Positions 8,679-18,100 of a stretch of 39,318 nt of DNA are shown piece after piece. The position numbers and the translations under genes were made by a program. The stretch is taken from positions 1 through 39,318 of the IMG/VR virus record IMGVR_UViG_3300000553_000107, one strand, 5' to 3'. The notes below the pieces were generated by a model. The model was not told where the DNA came from and searched no databases. It saw only the letters and a list, made by a program, of their open reading frames with translations. The stretch comes from a virus. Position 1 is the stretch's first letter. The number at the start of each line of letters is the position of its first letter.

Positions 8679-9573
8679 AAATTTTTTTGTATAACCTTGT
8701 TTCTACACTTCTTATTTTAGTATATGGTATTCTTAACAAATCTATTTTATTTTCAATACAATATAAAGTTTTAATATTATCATTTATTTTCATTTCTTTA
8801 AACTTCTTTATTCCACCTAACCATACATTGAAATGTTGTTGACCATCAAATTCTATTAATAAATTTTTCGACGGCACATAAAAATCAAATTTTAATTTTC
8901 TATTGGTTTTTGGATTAACACAATCCCTAAACGTTTTTTGTGGTTCATAATCCATATTATTTTGTGTTAACCATCTTGAAATTCTTAGTTCTCCCTTAGA
9001 AATATTGCAATGTGGACATCCACTTCCCCTAATATGTTGTGATGGAATCTGATTAAATATTCCATGTTTTTTGCAAAGTATTTCTATCTTAGTTCTGCTA
9101 TTAACATAATGTGAATTTGAATAATCATATATATTATTGTGAACATTTTTTGATTTATTCACGAAATCACATAAAGCCATAGACCGTTCTATTAATGAAC
9201 ACGCCTCACATTCACTTCCCGCTAAATGATTATTAGGAGTTTGATAAAAATTACCATGAAGTGGGCATATAATTTTTAACGGTTTTTTATAAGAAATATA
9301 TAAAGATTGGGAATAATCATACTTATCTCCGTGAATATTTGTGGATTGTTCGATAAATTGTTTTATAGACAATGACTTTCCAGAGTAACAACATTTTTTA
9401 CACCCAATACCAGCTAAATGACTATTTGCAACCTGTAAGAATTCTCCGTGTTTTGAACAAATAATTTGTATTTTATTTGAAGAACCGGTATATATAACCT
9501 TACTATAATCATATCTGTCACCATGTTTTAGTTTGGCTTTGTTGATAAATTCTGTTGTAGTTAATTTTCTCAT
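8671..9573 (-). CDS. DUF723-repeat endonuclease, probable homing/mobile nuclease
   Basis: A 300-residue protein if started at the ATG at 9573. Three tandem repeats of about 60 residues each carry the DUF723 pattern: HGDRYDYSKVIY then KIQIICSKHGEF and GCKKC; HGDKYDYSQSLY, IICPLHGNF, CEAC; IYDYSNSHY, EILCKKHGIF, GCPHC. Each ends in a Cys pair that with the upstream Cys/His could bind zinc. The C-terminal 110 residues are a restriction-endonuclease-like domain (KLKFDFYVPSKNLLIEFDGQQHF, then LRIPY), as in DUF559/Vsr-like nucleases. The frame can be extended upstream to 9681, but that stretch overlaps the micro-ORF at 9578-9721 in another frame, so 9573 is preferred. The ATG lies 4 nt beyond the micro-ORF stop. 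Confidence 0.75.
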   Translation of the reverse strand: MRKLTTTEFINKAKLKHGDRYDYSKVIYTGSSNKIQIICSKHGEFLQVANSHLAGIGCKKCCYSGKSLSIKQFIEQSTNIHGDKYDYSQSLYISYKKPLKIICPLHGNFYQTPNNHLAGSECEACSLIERSMALCDFVNKSKNVHNNIYDYSNSHYVNSRTKIEILCKKHGIFNQIPSQHIRGSGCPHCNISKGELRISRWLTQNNMDYEPQKTFRDCVNPKTNRKLKFDFYVPSKNLLIEFDGQQHFNVWLGGIKKFKEMKINDNIKTLYCIENKIDLLRIPYTKIRSVETRLYKKIYE

Positions 9574-9577
9574 ATAC

Positions 9578-9721
9578 TTATAACTTTTTTCGTTGTTCCC
9601 AATATCTTTGCATCCGTTTCTTACAAATTTCTTTCCTATGCCTCGAATAGAATAATTTAGCTTTAGCTTTATATAGTTCAAGCAATTCTTCTTTGGTTCT
9701 GTATAACTTTTTTCTTCCCAT
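9578..9721 (-). CDS. 47-residue basic micro-ORF upstream of the DUF723 nuclease
   Basis: The frame from ATG at 9721 to TAA at 9578 encodes a very basic peptide beginning MGRKKLYRTKEELLELYKAK, containing YSRHRKEICKKRMQRYW, and ending QRKKL. It closely resembles a second micro-ORF at 23435-23575 (both share MGRK then YRTKEE, a charged helix, then ICKK and RY). Such a segment is commonly seen as the basic N-terminal region of homing endonucleases of phages and large DNA viruses; here it is a separate ORF ending 4 nt before the nuclease start. It may be a separately translated DNA-binding partner, a translational coupler, or a domain split off by a stop. Confidence 0.65.
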   Translation of the reverse strand: MGRKKLYRTKEELLELYKAKAKLFYSRHRKEICKKRMQRYWEQRKKL

Positions 9722-9773
9722 ACTAATAAGTATTAAGAGAGAACATAAAAGGACAGAATATCTTAATTATATT

Positions 9774-10325
9774 TTAACCACGCTTTCCAAGTATTAATCT
9801 TTGAATAAGTCCATGAAATACTGATATTAGAAGTAATAAAACAACACCACATACAACTTTACCCCAATTATCTGTTATAAATTGATGATATTCAAATTGA
9901 GATTTATGAACACTTACAGCGGTTAATCGTATGCTTTTCAGTGTCTTTGTAGTTTGGGTAAGAACCTTTGGGATATCATTGGATACAATGGAATTGATAC
10001 CAATCAATGTTTGTTTAGATTCATTCAATACTGCGGTTGTATTGGACAATGTTTCCCTAGCGGTAATCAATGTTTTTCTTAATTCTTCCAGTGTCTTTGT
10101 AGTTTCATCTTTCATCACTACCAGTGTAGAACTGGTTTGGTCCGATAAATTCTTAATGGAAATAATCGTGGGTGTAAGATTGGTAACCAATATAGAAGTG
10201 TTATCAGATAATACTTTGACACTATCCACCGCCGGATTGATATGTTTAGTTAATGAATCATCTACCGTTCTAATTGTAGAGCATCCCATTAACAATATTA
10301 AACTAACCAGATATAACCTTTTCAT
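9774..10325 (-). CDS. candidate unimolecular spanin (lipoprotein with C-terminal membrane anchor)
   Basis: A protein of 183 residues. The N-terminus is a lipoprotein signal with lipobox LLMGC (acylated Cys15). Residues 20-150 are a long, mostly helical and coiled-coil periplasmic region rich in Thr/Ser/Leu (TTKTLEELRKTLITARETLS). Residues 157-176 form one transmembrane helix (VVCGVVLLLLISVFHGLIQR) with a basic tail (KRG) on the cytoplasmic side. An outer-membrane lipid anchor plus a C-terminal inner-membrane helix in one chain is the layout of u-spanins such as T1 gp11, which join the two membranes in the last step of lysis. The neighbour upstream is a holin-like membrane protein. No endolysin is visible in the window, so the lysis role is inference. 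Confidence 0.55.
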   Translation of the reverse strand: MKRLYLVSLILLMGCSTIRTVDDSLTKHINPAVDSVKVLSDNTSILVTNLTPTIISIKNLSDQTSSTLVVMKDETTKTLEELRKTLITARETLSNTTAVLNESKQTLIGINSIVSNDIPKVLTQTTKTLKSIRLTAVSVHKSQFEYHQFITDNWGKVVCGVVLLLLISVFHGLIQRLILGKRG

Positions 10326-10331
10326 ATTGTT

Positions 10332-10754
10332 TTATGCCGCGTAATTACTAACATTAGTAGACGATAATCTCTTACATTTCCAATAACTACCTTTACCGGG
10401 AGTAATACTACCAGCAGCGCACGTTGCTTGTATTTTTATATAGTTGGTTGTGTCAGCGTTTGTTTTGAGAATTTCATTAGCAATTGGAGTAATAATAGCA
10501 CTAATTACCAGTGAACCAACTGCAACCCACATTTGCCACTTTTTATCACCACTCTTTTTAATATTATTAGAGTCTTGTTCCAGTCTATCAAGTCGCGTAT
10601 TAAATGATGGTGTCCCATTTCCCACAAATAATTTACACATGATGTTATCGACTTTAACATCAAATGATTTTTGATTATCGAGGATTTGATTTAGTAATTC
10701 TTCAAAGGGACAGTTATTATCACTATTTATTTTACAATTTTTGTTATCTTTCAT
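10332..10754 (-). CDS. small membrane protein, holin/XhlA-like
   Basis: A protein of 140 residues. The N-terminal 70 are charged and helical (FEELLNQILDNQKS, then NTRLDRLEQDSNN), followed by one transmembrane helix at about 73-92 (WQMWVAVGSLVISAIITPIA) and a Cys-containing tail (ATCAAGS ... YWKCKRL). A soluble coiled coil followed by a single membrane helix is the layout of XhlA-type lysis accessory proteins and some holins. It overlaps the upstream gene by ATGA and lies 6 nt before the spanin candidate, which supports a lysis role. The evidence is topology only; a structural or superinfection-exclusion membrane protein is also possible. Confidence 0.5.
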   Translation of the reverse strand: MKDNKNCKINSDNNCPFEELLNQILDNQKSFDVKVDNIMCKLFVGNGTPSFNTRLDRLEQDSNNIKKSGDKKWQMWVAVGSLVISAIITPIANEILKTNADTTNYIKIQATCAAGSITPGKGSYWKCKRLSSTNVSNYAA

Positions 10755-11077
10755 AATTCAACTGATGCAGTCGGTGTAAAGTTGGTATATTTGTATTTTT
10801 CGAGCATAGCGAAAACTCCGCCCATGACTAGATTAAAGTCTGGGTCTTGAGCTGCCAGAGCGAACGCATCTGGTATGGTGTTATGGGTTAGGGGTGATGG
10901 TAGTGTTGAACCGGTACCATTATAGGGGATGAATTCTGAATAGATGGTAACTGGTTTAGATGGTGAAGGTGCTTCGATTACCATTCTTTGTAACCATTGG
11001 AATGGGTAAGTTTGTTCTGGTACCGGTGGGATTACCACGGGTTCTTCTGCTATAAATTTATCAAATTCGATTGCCAT
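10751..11077 (-). CDS. unknown protein, 108 residues
   Basis: Unrecognised. The protein is acidic and Pro-rich (FIAEEPVVIPPVPEQTYPF), without signal peptide or membrane segment; the central part reads PDAFALAAQDPDFNLVMGG and the end FTPTASVEL. A good Shine-Dalgarno sequence (AAAGGAAAATAAC) precedes the start. It is co-transcribed with the LamG protein upstream and the holin-like gene downstream, so it is probably a late gene, perhaps a tail-tip or fibre component. Confidence 0.6.
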   Translation of the reverse strand: MAIEFDKFIAEEPVVIPPVPEQTYPFQWLQRMVIEAPSPSKPVTIYSEFIPYNGTGSTLPSPLTHNTIPDAFALAAQDPDFNLVMGGVFAMLEKYKYTNFTPTASVEL

Positions 11078-11091
11078 ATTGTTATTTTCCT

Positions 11092-12465
11092 TTATATTTT
11101 GCTAAATGCTCCAACTTTACCCTTTATCATACTTTGTTTATTGGTATTAAATTTATACCATGCTTTTAATGTGCTATCAGTTAATCCAATATTACCAGAT
11201 GCTAAATCTGTTATTTCTAATTGTGATAATGCTTTGTTATAGATACGAACATCGTCTATAGAACCGTCAAATGCCGTTCCACCACCATTAGATACTCGTG
11301 TGATTACATCAGGAGTTAATGGTGCCGTATTACTACCTGTTACAACCAGTATTCCATTTGCATACAATTTCCAAGTAGTAGATCTCGTTAAAACTAAATG
11401 AACCCATTGATTAGTTGGTAAAACATATGTTGAATTTAAAGCGTCAGACAAAAGTCCACCTAATCCAGCACATACTTTATTACCTGAAGCACCTGCACCA
11501 TTTTGAAGCATTAATGCTATTTGACCAATACTACCAACATACATAATATATGATAGTTGACTTGCGGTTTTTGAATTTACCCAACAACTGAAAGATAAAT
11601 TGTCTGTATTAGTTATTACAGCATTACCTATCAATACATTTTGATTTTTACCATTAAAAGTTACCCCTGTTCCAAGTTTATCATAGATTAAAGCTGGTGG
11701 AGCATTACATGGTGATGGGTTAGCATTATAAGTTCCTGTGTTTCCGTTTCCACTTGAATCTATTGCGGTAGCACTTGGATTCCCTCTCACCACACTCCAC
11801 GCACCTGCGAGGGGTTGAATTGAACCTGCGTATAGACCAGAGATTTCACCTGAAGTTAAGGCACGGTTGTAGATGCGGACATCATCCATTGAACCGTTGA
11901 AGAAACCACCGCCTCCACCAGAGATACTCCCAATGGCGGCGTTAATAGAATTGGCTGGTATATTGGCACCAGTAACCGTGACCACTGAAGAACCATTAAC
12001 ATAGAATTTAATTTCCGTACCACTTTGAGTTACAACAACGTGTGTCCACGTGTTGTTTGGTATAACTGTATTGCTTGTTCTCCACGCTGTACCATCCCAC
12101 CAATCTAACCAACCAGTGTTTAAGTTTCGTATGCTCAATCCCATAGCGTAACCCTGATAAGGAGAGATTATATTATATTTGGACAGTATTTGCTGCTGCG
12201 GCAGATTGTTGGTTACTTTAATCCATGCTGTGACACTAATGGTAGAAGTCAAGGCTATATTTGCATTATTCTCCACACTAACATATTGATTTGTTCCATT
12301 AAAGGTAACGGCTCTACTCGGAAAAGTTAAAGCCTCAGGTGGAGCTACGTTAAGAGTAGGAGAATTGACGTAGGTTCCAGTATTGCCGTAGCCAGTTTTA
12401 TCACTTGCCGTTGTACCAGAAGTCTCATCCAAACCCCAATATCCGATTAATCCACCTGTGCTCAT
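11092..12465 (-). CDS. double LamG-domain protein, probable receptor-binding or decoration protein
   Basis: A protein of 457 residues with two tandem LamG/concanavalin A-like jelly-roll domains. Domain 1 (about 10-215) has AVTFNGTNQYVSVENN, ISVTAWIKV, WTHVVVTQSGTEIKFYVNG and DDVRIYNRALTSGEISGLY. Domain 2 (about 245-425) has GVTFNGKNQNVLIGN, LSFSCWVNS, WVHLVLTRSTTWKLYANG and DDVRIYNKALSQLEI. Such domains bind glycans and are frequent in phage tail proteins and bacterial surface proteins. There is no signal peptide, unlike the two proteins further upstream. The ribosome site is AAGGAAAT. Likely role: binding host surface polysaccharide; partner unknown. Confidence 0.8.
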   Translation of the reverse strand: MSTGGLIGYWGLDETSGTTASDKTGYGNTGTYVNSPTLNVAPPEALTFPSRAVTFNGTNQYVSVENNANIALTSTISVTAWIKVTNNLPQQQILSKYNIISPYQGYAMGLSIRNLNTGWLDWWDGTAWRTSNTVIPNNTWTHVVVTQSGTEIKFYVNGSSVVTVTGANIPANSINAAIGSISGGGGGFFNGSMDDVRIYNRALTSGEISGLYAGSIQPLAGAWSVVRGNPSATAIDSSGNGNTGTYNANPSPCNAPPALIYDKLGTGVTFNGKNQNVLIGNAVITNTDNLSFSCWVNSKTASQLSYIMYVGSIGQIALMLQNGAGASGNKVCAGLGGLLSDALNSTYVLPTNQWVHLVLTRSTTWKLYANGILVVTGSNTAPLTPDVITRVSNGGGTAFDGSIDDVRIYNKALSQLEITDLASGNIGLTDSTLKAWYKFNTNKQSMIKGKVGAFSKI

Positions 12466-12508
12466 ATATTTCCTTACATATCCAAATTTAATCTATAAAA
12501 ATTACCAA

Positions 12509-12934
12509 TTATGACAAATATTGAACCGGTTCACTACCAATAGTTTTAGCAGCAACTATCGTCCAAGCATCTTGATTAGCACCACTAATTTGTCCTGGTG
12601 TTAATAATGCAAAATCTGTTGATGTAAGAAATATACCAATATTAACTAATGCCACATCAAAATTACCAGTTACATAATCCCATCTCCATGCAGCACCAAT
12701 CCCATTTATCCACGATGTATATAATGGATTAATTGGATGCTCGATAATGGTATAGATAGCACCATTTTCATCATTAGGATCTTGACTATATGTGATTGTA
12801 GCACCAGCGGGTATTACGATATCATCAGGTGCATTTCTCCAACCCAATGGAAATAACATTGTGAAGTCAGGATTCTTGGTGTCATCAATTTGTGAAGGTG
12901 GTGTCGTTGATTGTGTGAATATATTTACAAGCAT
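12509..12934 (-). CDS. unknown protein, 141 residues, probably virion-associated
   Basis: Unrecognised. The sequence is beta-rich without signal peptide (MLVNIFTQSTTPPSQ; FPLGWRNAPDDIVIPAGATI; INGIGAAWRWDYVTGNFDVA). It lies in the fibre/adhesin cluster and has its own Shine-Dalgarno sequence (AAAGGAAAATAAAC before the ATG). A small tail-fibre accessory or decoration protein is the most economical guess. Confidence 0.55.
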   Translation of the reverse strand: MLVNIFTQSTTPPSQIDDTKNPDFTMLFPLGWRNAPDDIVIPAGATITYSQDPNDENGAIYTIIEHPINPLYTSWINGIGAAWRWDYVTGNFDVALVNIGIFLTSTDFALLTPGQISGANQDAWTIVAAKTIGSEPVQYLS

Positions 12935-12947
12935 AGTTTATTTTCCT

Positions 12948-14720
12948 TTATTTGTACCACGCAGGAATTGTCGCGTAATCGCTGAGGTTGGTGCAGTTAT
13001 AAAACATTTGATAACTACTGCTTAGTGTTCCTGTGTTTGTTACATAGGATGCTGATTTGGGTGCATTTACGAACCTCATTCCACTGCCTGTTAGTTTATA
13101 GTTGTTGTAGAATGCTTTTTGTGACTGAAATACATTTTTAAGATTATTGGTATTAGCAAAGATTACATCCACATTACCTGATAGGTTTGTGCAATTGTAG
13201 AAAGCATCATCGAACCTAGATATATTAGGTATCGTCGTAATTTCTGGTATTGATCCCGTAACATTGTAACAATTGGCGAACATGGCATACATACTGCCAG
13301 AAGCATTCGTTAAGGGACTATAATTAGGTAGTGATCCAGTTGCTTTTTTATTACTATAAAACATTTGTTCGAAGGTGAGATTATACTTTGTCCAAGTGCT
13401 AATATCAGGCATATTTCCAGTGAGATTATTACAATTTGAAAATAGGTAACTGGCTGAAGTGACATTCGTAAGAGTGTTAAGTACTGGATAGTTACCACTC
13501 AAATTCGTACAACTCCCAAACGCATAAAGTATAGCAGTCAATTTTGTTAATCCAGAAATATCAGGAACAGAACCAGTCGCACTTAAGCAACCAAAAAACG
13601 AATATGTCAATGCTGTAAGATTGGTAAGGGTTGAAATATCTGGTAATGTACCAGTAAGTTTAGAGCAACTACAGAAAGTATTGATTAATCCTCCTCCAGT
13701 AAGTTTGGTCATATTGGTCAAAGTAACTGGAAATGTACCATTTAAATTAGTACAATTATAGAATGTATATGTCATCGTAGTCAAATTAGTAAGAGTATTA
13801 AGATTTGGTATACTGCCAGTTAGTCCATAACAATACGCAAAGGTGGTCTCCAATGACAACAAACTCACTGGTAAATTAGGAACGTCACCTGTTAATGAAG
13901 GTTTACTATAAAAACATTGTCTAAGTGTTGTTAAATTTGTAAGTGTTATTAGATTTGGTATGCTTCCAACTAGACCTGAATTAGATCCACCTTCGTTATT
14001 ATAAAATGTCGAATCCATTGTTGTTACCTTCACTAGATTACTTAAAGTAGGTATATTCCCAGTCATTTTGGTAGTGGCAAATGCATAACTTAAGTCAGTT
14101 AAGTTAGTTAGCATTGAAATATCAGGGTATGAACCAGTTATATTTATACAATAATTAAATGCAGAAGCTAGCGTGGTCAGTTTGGTAAGATTTGTTAATA
14201 TCGGAACGGTTCCAGTTATATTAGTACAAGAAATAAAACAACCAGAAAGACTTGTTACATTTGTTGGAATTACAAAATTAGTTATGTCCATCAATAGATT
14301 AGTCTGGAAACCAAACATATAAGTCATGGTAGTCAGTCCAGTAAAATTATTCAGTAGGTACGACATATTAGGTATTGAAGTAATGTAAGTTTGTCCCGAA
14401 CTACTTGTTCCAAGCGAAAGTCTTGTTACCCGTGACCAATCCGTTGCATGTACTCTATATGTTCCCGCCGATAGAAAGAAGTTTATACTAGGAACTAAAG
14501 CGTTGATAGTAGAACCACTTGGATTGGTCCATTGTATATTGGCGTTAACTAATCCCGTAGCAGTAATGTAGGGAGAGGACCAAGTGTTAAGTTCGCCAGT
14601 ACTGACAAATACGATATCCTCATCAGTATCCCTCAACGAGTACTCCAACTTTAAATCCCTTGCCGACGCAAAAGACGCCATCATCAATACTGCAATTAAA
14701 ATGAATAATCTTTTAATCAT
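12948..14720 (-). CDS. secreted BspA-type leucine-rich-repeat protein
   Basis: A protein of 590 residues. The N-terminus is a classical Sec signal peptide (MIKRLFILIAVLMMASFASA, probable cut before RDLKLEYSL). From about 110 to 580 it consists of some sixteen repeats of about 24-26 residues with a pattern like LTNLTxxxYxFxNCTNLTGxxP (for example LTTMTYTFYNCTNLNGTFP and LTALTYSFFGCLSATGSVP), the BspA/DUF285 class of LRR found in bacterial surface adhesins. It would be exported and could act at the cell surface or bind a host protein. The start follows the stop of the upstream secreted protein by 1 nt (TAATATG). A signal peptide on a gene inside a tail-fibre operon is odd for a virion protein. 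Confidence 0.75.
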   Translation of the reverse strand: MIKRLFILIAVLMMASFASARDLKLEYSLRDTDEDIVFVSTGELNTWSSPYITATGLVNANIQWTNPSGSTINALVPSINFFLSAGTYRVHATDWSRVTRLSLGTSSSGQTYITSIPNMSYLLNNFTGLTTMTYMFGFQTNLLMDITNFVIPTNVTSLSGCFISCTNITGTVPILTNLTKLTTLASAFNYCINITGSYPDISMLTNLTDLSYAFATTKMTGNIPTLSNLVKVTTMDSTFYNNEGGSNSGLVGSIPNLITLTNLTTLRQCFYSKPSLTGDVPNLPVSLLSLETTFAYCYGLTGSIPNLNTLTNLTTMTYTFYNCTNLNGTFPVTLTNMTKLTGGGLINTFCSCSKLTGTLPDISTLTNLTALTYSFFGCLSATGSVPDISGLTKLTAILYAFGSCTNLSGNYPVLNTLTNVTSASYLFSNCNNLTGNMPDISTWTKYNLTFEQMFYSNKKATGSLPNYSPLTNASGSMYAMFANCYNVTGSIPEITTIPNISRFDDAFYNCTNLSGNVDVIFANTNNLKNVFQSQKAFYNNYKLTGSGMRFVNAPKSASYVTNTGTLSSSYQMFYNCTNLSDYATIPAWYK

Positions 14721-14721
14721 A

Positions 14722-15198
14722 TTATCTTATCCCAAAAATCATTGAACCACTTGCTTTACGGAATACACAATCATTGGGAACCGTAACACTATTAGTCCAC
14801 ACTTTCGCATTCCACATACTCAATGATATTACAGAAGTATTAACTGAAATAGGATTTGTTCCTGTGATACTAATAGCAAATGAACATGCATCATTAGCAT
14901 TAAATGTAGTCATATCAATAGTAAGGTAGGTAGTATTAGTGGTATTAAGATTGAATTCACCATTTAAAGCAGAATTAATGATTGCTTTTGTTAGTGTAAT
15001 AGTTGTTGATGATGTAATAATTCTTGGTAATATACATGATGGAATAGGATTATTGGAAAAGAATGCACCATTAATTACATCATTAGTATTTAATATACCG
15101 GTATTTGTATCAATCATTACTGCTTGATTAGTGCTTAATGCGAATACATTACTGGTAAGCATTATTAATATTATTGATAGTATAGTTATAGTTTTCAT
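14722..15198 (-). CDS. secreted protein of unknown function, 158 residues
   Basis: The N-terminus is a Sec signal peptide (MKTITILSIILIMLTSNVFA). The rest is Thr/Asn/Ser-rich and beta-like (TSSTTITLTKAIINSALN; NTTNTTYLTIDMTTFNAN) and includes two Cys in the mature part. The gene overlaps the long fibre gene by ATGA and abuts the LRR gene, so these three are one translational cluster. No family is recognised; the pair of exported products suggests a surface function for this sub-operon. Confidence 0.65.
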   Translation of the reverse strand: MKTITILSIILIMLTSNVFALSTNQAVMIDTNTGILNTNDVINGAFFSNNPIPSCILPRIITSSTTITLTKAIINSALNGEFNLNTTNTTYLTIDMTTFNANDACSFAISITGTNPISVNTSVISLSMWNAKVWTNSVTVPNDCVFRKASGSMIFGIR

Positions 15199-18100
15199 AG
15201 TGGTGTTGCAGTTAGTGTTCCATAATCATTTACGGTTATTACAAATTTATTATTACCGGGCGAAGTTAATATAAATGATGTAGCATTAATTGAACCAGTG
15301 ATAGAAGTCGCATTAAATGAACCGGTAACATTCATTGAACCACTTACGGTTAATTTTGAAGTAGGTAATGATGTACCAATACCGACTCGATCATTAACAT
15401 CATCAGTAATAATTAAAGAAGTATCATTTGAACCTTTGACATTAAAGACACCATTAATAGTATTATCTTGTGATTGATTAACTATCAGACCGGTTTGAAT
15501 AATTGATTGACCTGTACCAGAGAAGAAGCCAGAACCGTTTGCATCTATCTTAGAAAGTACGTTAGCGGATGAATCTTGAATTTGTAAATTATCTGCTGTT
15601 TGTGCTGCTGCGCCTTTAATTGTTTGTGTTACTACGGATGCTACACCAGATTGTAATGATAAATTTAGTGCGGATGTATAAGTAAATAATGATGAATTAG
15701 TTAATCTTCCATTGGTTGTGACATATGGAATATAACCGGATGTTAATGCAATATCATTTAAGGTAAATTCTTTTCTTTCTGTGCCAGTTGTTATTGTTGA
15801 ATAAAACTTATCAGTTAAAAATTCAATAGCACCAACTTCAGGAGCAGTCATCAATGTGCCAGATGTTAATTTTATTGGCGCTGAACTAGATACTGCTGTT
15901 CCTTCTTTTAGATGAAGGACTGCCGTTGGATTAGTTGTTCCAATACCGACGTTGCCAGACGCCGCTAAAATAGTCATTCTTGTTAGAACGCTACCAGCAA
16001 AAGTTCGAAATGCTTGGTTGCTACCCCCACTATATAAACCGGTGTTGCTAAACGATGCCCCATTACTAAATGTGAGGCTCTGCCCTGTTGGAAGTAAAAT
16101 TGAGCCATTCACTGCTAATTTATATGTAGCAGTATCAGGATTTGCTCCATAACCACCAACATCCAATAATGTTTGTGGACTCGTCGTCCCGATGCCGACA
16201 TTACCACTTCCATCAATTCTAAATTTTTCTGTTCCACCAGTAGTAATAGCAATAGAATTTGCAGCAGGAAAAAATATACCTGTATCTATATCAGCACTAT
16301 TGGCAGAAGTTCCAAACACAGGAGCCGTGGCGGTGCCTGCAACTTGAGACTGTGCCAATAAAAATCTCAGTTGACCTTGAAGTCCACCAATATTAAATGT
16401 TCCATCATTCCGCATCCATGCCATCATCGCTCCATCTGAATCACGCCATACTTGTGAATATTGCGTATATGGACTTACATATGCATTAGTATTTTGAACA
16501 ATTAGAGGTGCAGTATTAACACCTACGGATGCTGTTACAAATCTACCAGTTCCAGATACATCCAATGATGCTGTTGGTGTAGTAGTACCGATACCGACGT
16601 TGCCACTACTACTAATGAATAACAAATTGGACCCAGAATTATTTTGAATATTAAGTAATGATTCACTATTTAATGAACCACTAATATGTAATTTAGCAGT
16701 TGGTGTAGTAGTACCGATACCAACACTACCACTGCTATTTATTACCATTCTTGCAATAGAATCTACACCAGCTGCGGCAGTCCCATCATTGGTTCCTAAT
16801 ACAAGAGATTTACCGGATGCGGCATTATATATTCCAAAATCATTACGAGACATACCCATAATACTTGTTCCTATTCTGCCAGTAGCAATTCCACCATAAT
16901 TAGCAACGCTAGCGGTAACGCTTGTTCTGTCTCTAAAAAATATTGCTGAATACTTCAGAGATGTATCAGAATCCATATAAGAAAAAACATTGGCCTGCGT
17001 ACCGGCATCAAAATAAAATCCTGTATTGGCCGGGAGATTAGGATTTCTAATTTGCAATTGTCCTTTACCATTACTAGGACCATCTGCAACAATATCCAAT
17101 GAACCAGTTGGTGTAGTAGTACCGATACCGATTCTTGAATTAGTTGATAATGAATTAGAACCTAAAATGACATTACTAGAAGCACTAACATATGGAACAT
17201 ACCCAGGATTAATACCATAACTCGCTGATAACGCATATGAACTTGAAGTAGAATTATTAGAATAACTTGCGGTATCAGAAGTTATTGATGAAGTTACCTT
17301 GCCACTAACATTATTACCAAGAATATAACTTGCGGTACTTGCTAATGATGGTGTAAAATTAATGCTTGAAGCAGTTAATGAATTTGTCGCCCATGATGAT
17401 GTCCCAAAGTGTGACCCGGTAATTCCGGTAACATTAATTTGACTTGGTAATCTGCTATTGTTTAGTGTGCCAGTTGTAATGTTACCAGCATCAACATAAC
17501 TAGATGTCTGTGCAGTTGTGGCATTTAATGTATAACTTGATGATAACGCATAACTACTTGAAACAGCATTATTAGACCAACTTGAAGTAATTGCATATGT
17601 CCCAGCATTTAAATACGATGCTGTTTGTGATGTCGTAGAATTATTAGCATATGATGCCGATAAACCATAACTAGATGATGTAGCATTATTAGACCAACTT
17701 GATGTTCCATTAAATGAAGCAGTTATACCAGTAACATTAATTTGACTTGGTAATCTACTATTATTTAATGTCCCGGTAGTAATATCACCAGCATCAATAT
17801 ATGACGCGGTTTGTGAAGTCGTTGAGTTTAATGAATAACTCGATGATAAACTATATGATGCTGACATGGCATTATTAGAATATGAACTCGATGTAGCATT
17901 ATTAGACCAACTTGATGTTCCATTAAATGAAGCAGTTATACCAGTAACATTAATTTGACTTGGTAATCTACTATTATTTAATGTCCCGGTAGTAATATCA
18001 CCAGCATCAATATATGACGCGGTTTGTGAAGTCGTTGAGTTTAATGAATAACTCGATGATAAACTATATGATGCAGTGTTTGCTGTAATTACATATGACG

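Noticed and set aside
9574-9681. Upstream extension of the DUF723 nuclease frame
   Set aside because: It overlaps the micro-ORF at 9578-9721 in another frame; the micro-ORF has a recognisable sister elsewhere and the nuclease repeat begins right after the ATG at 9573.
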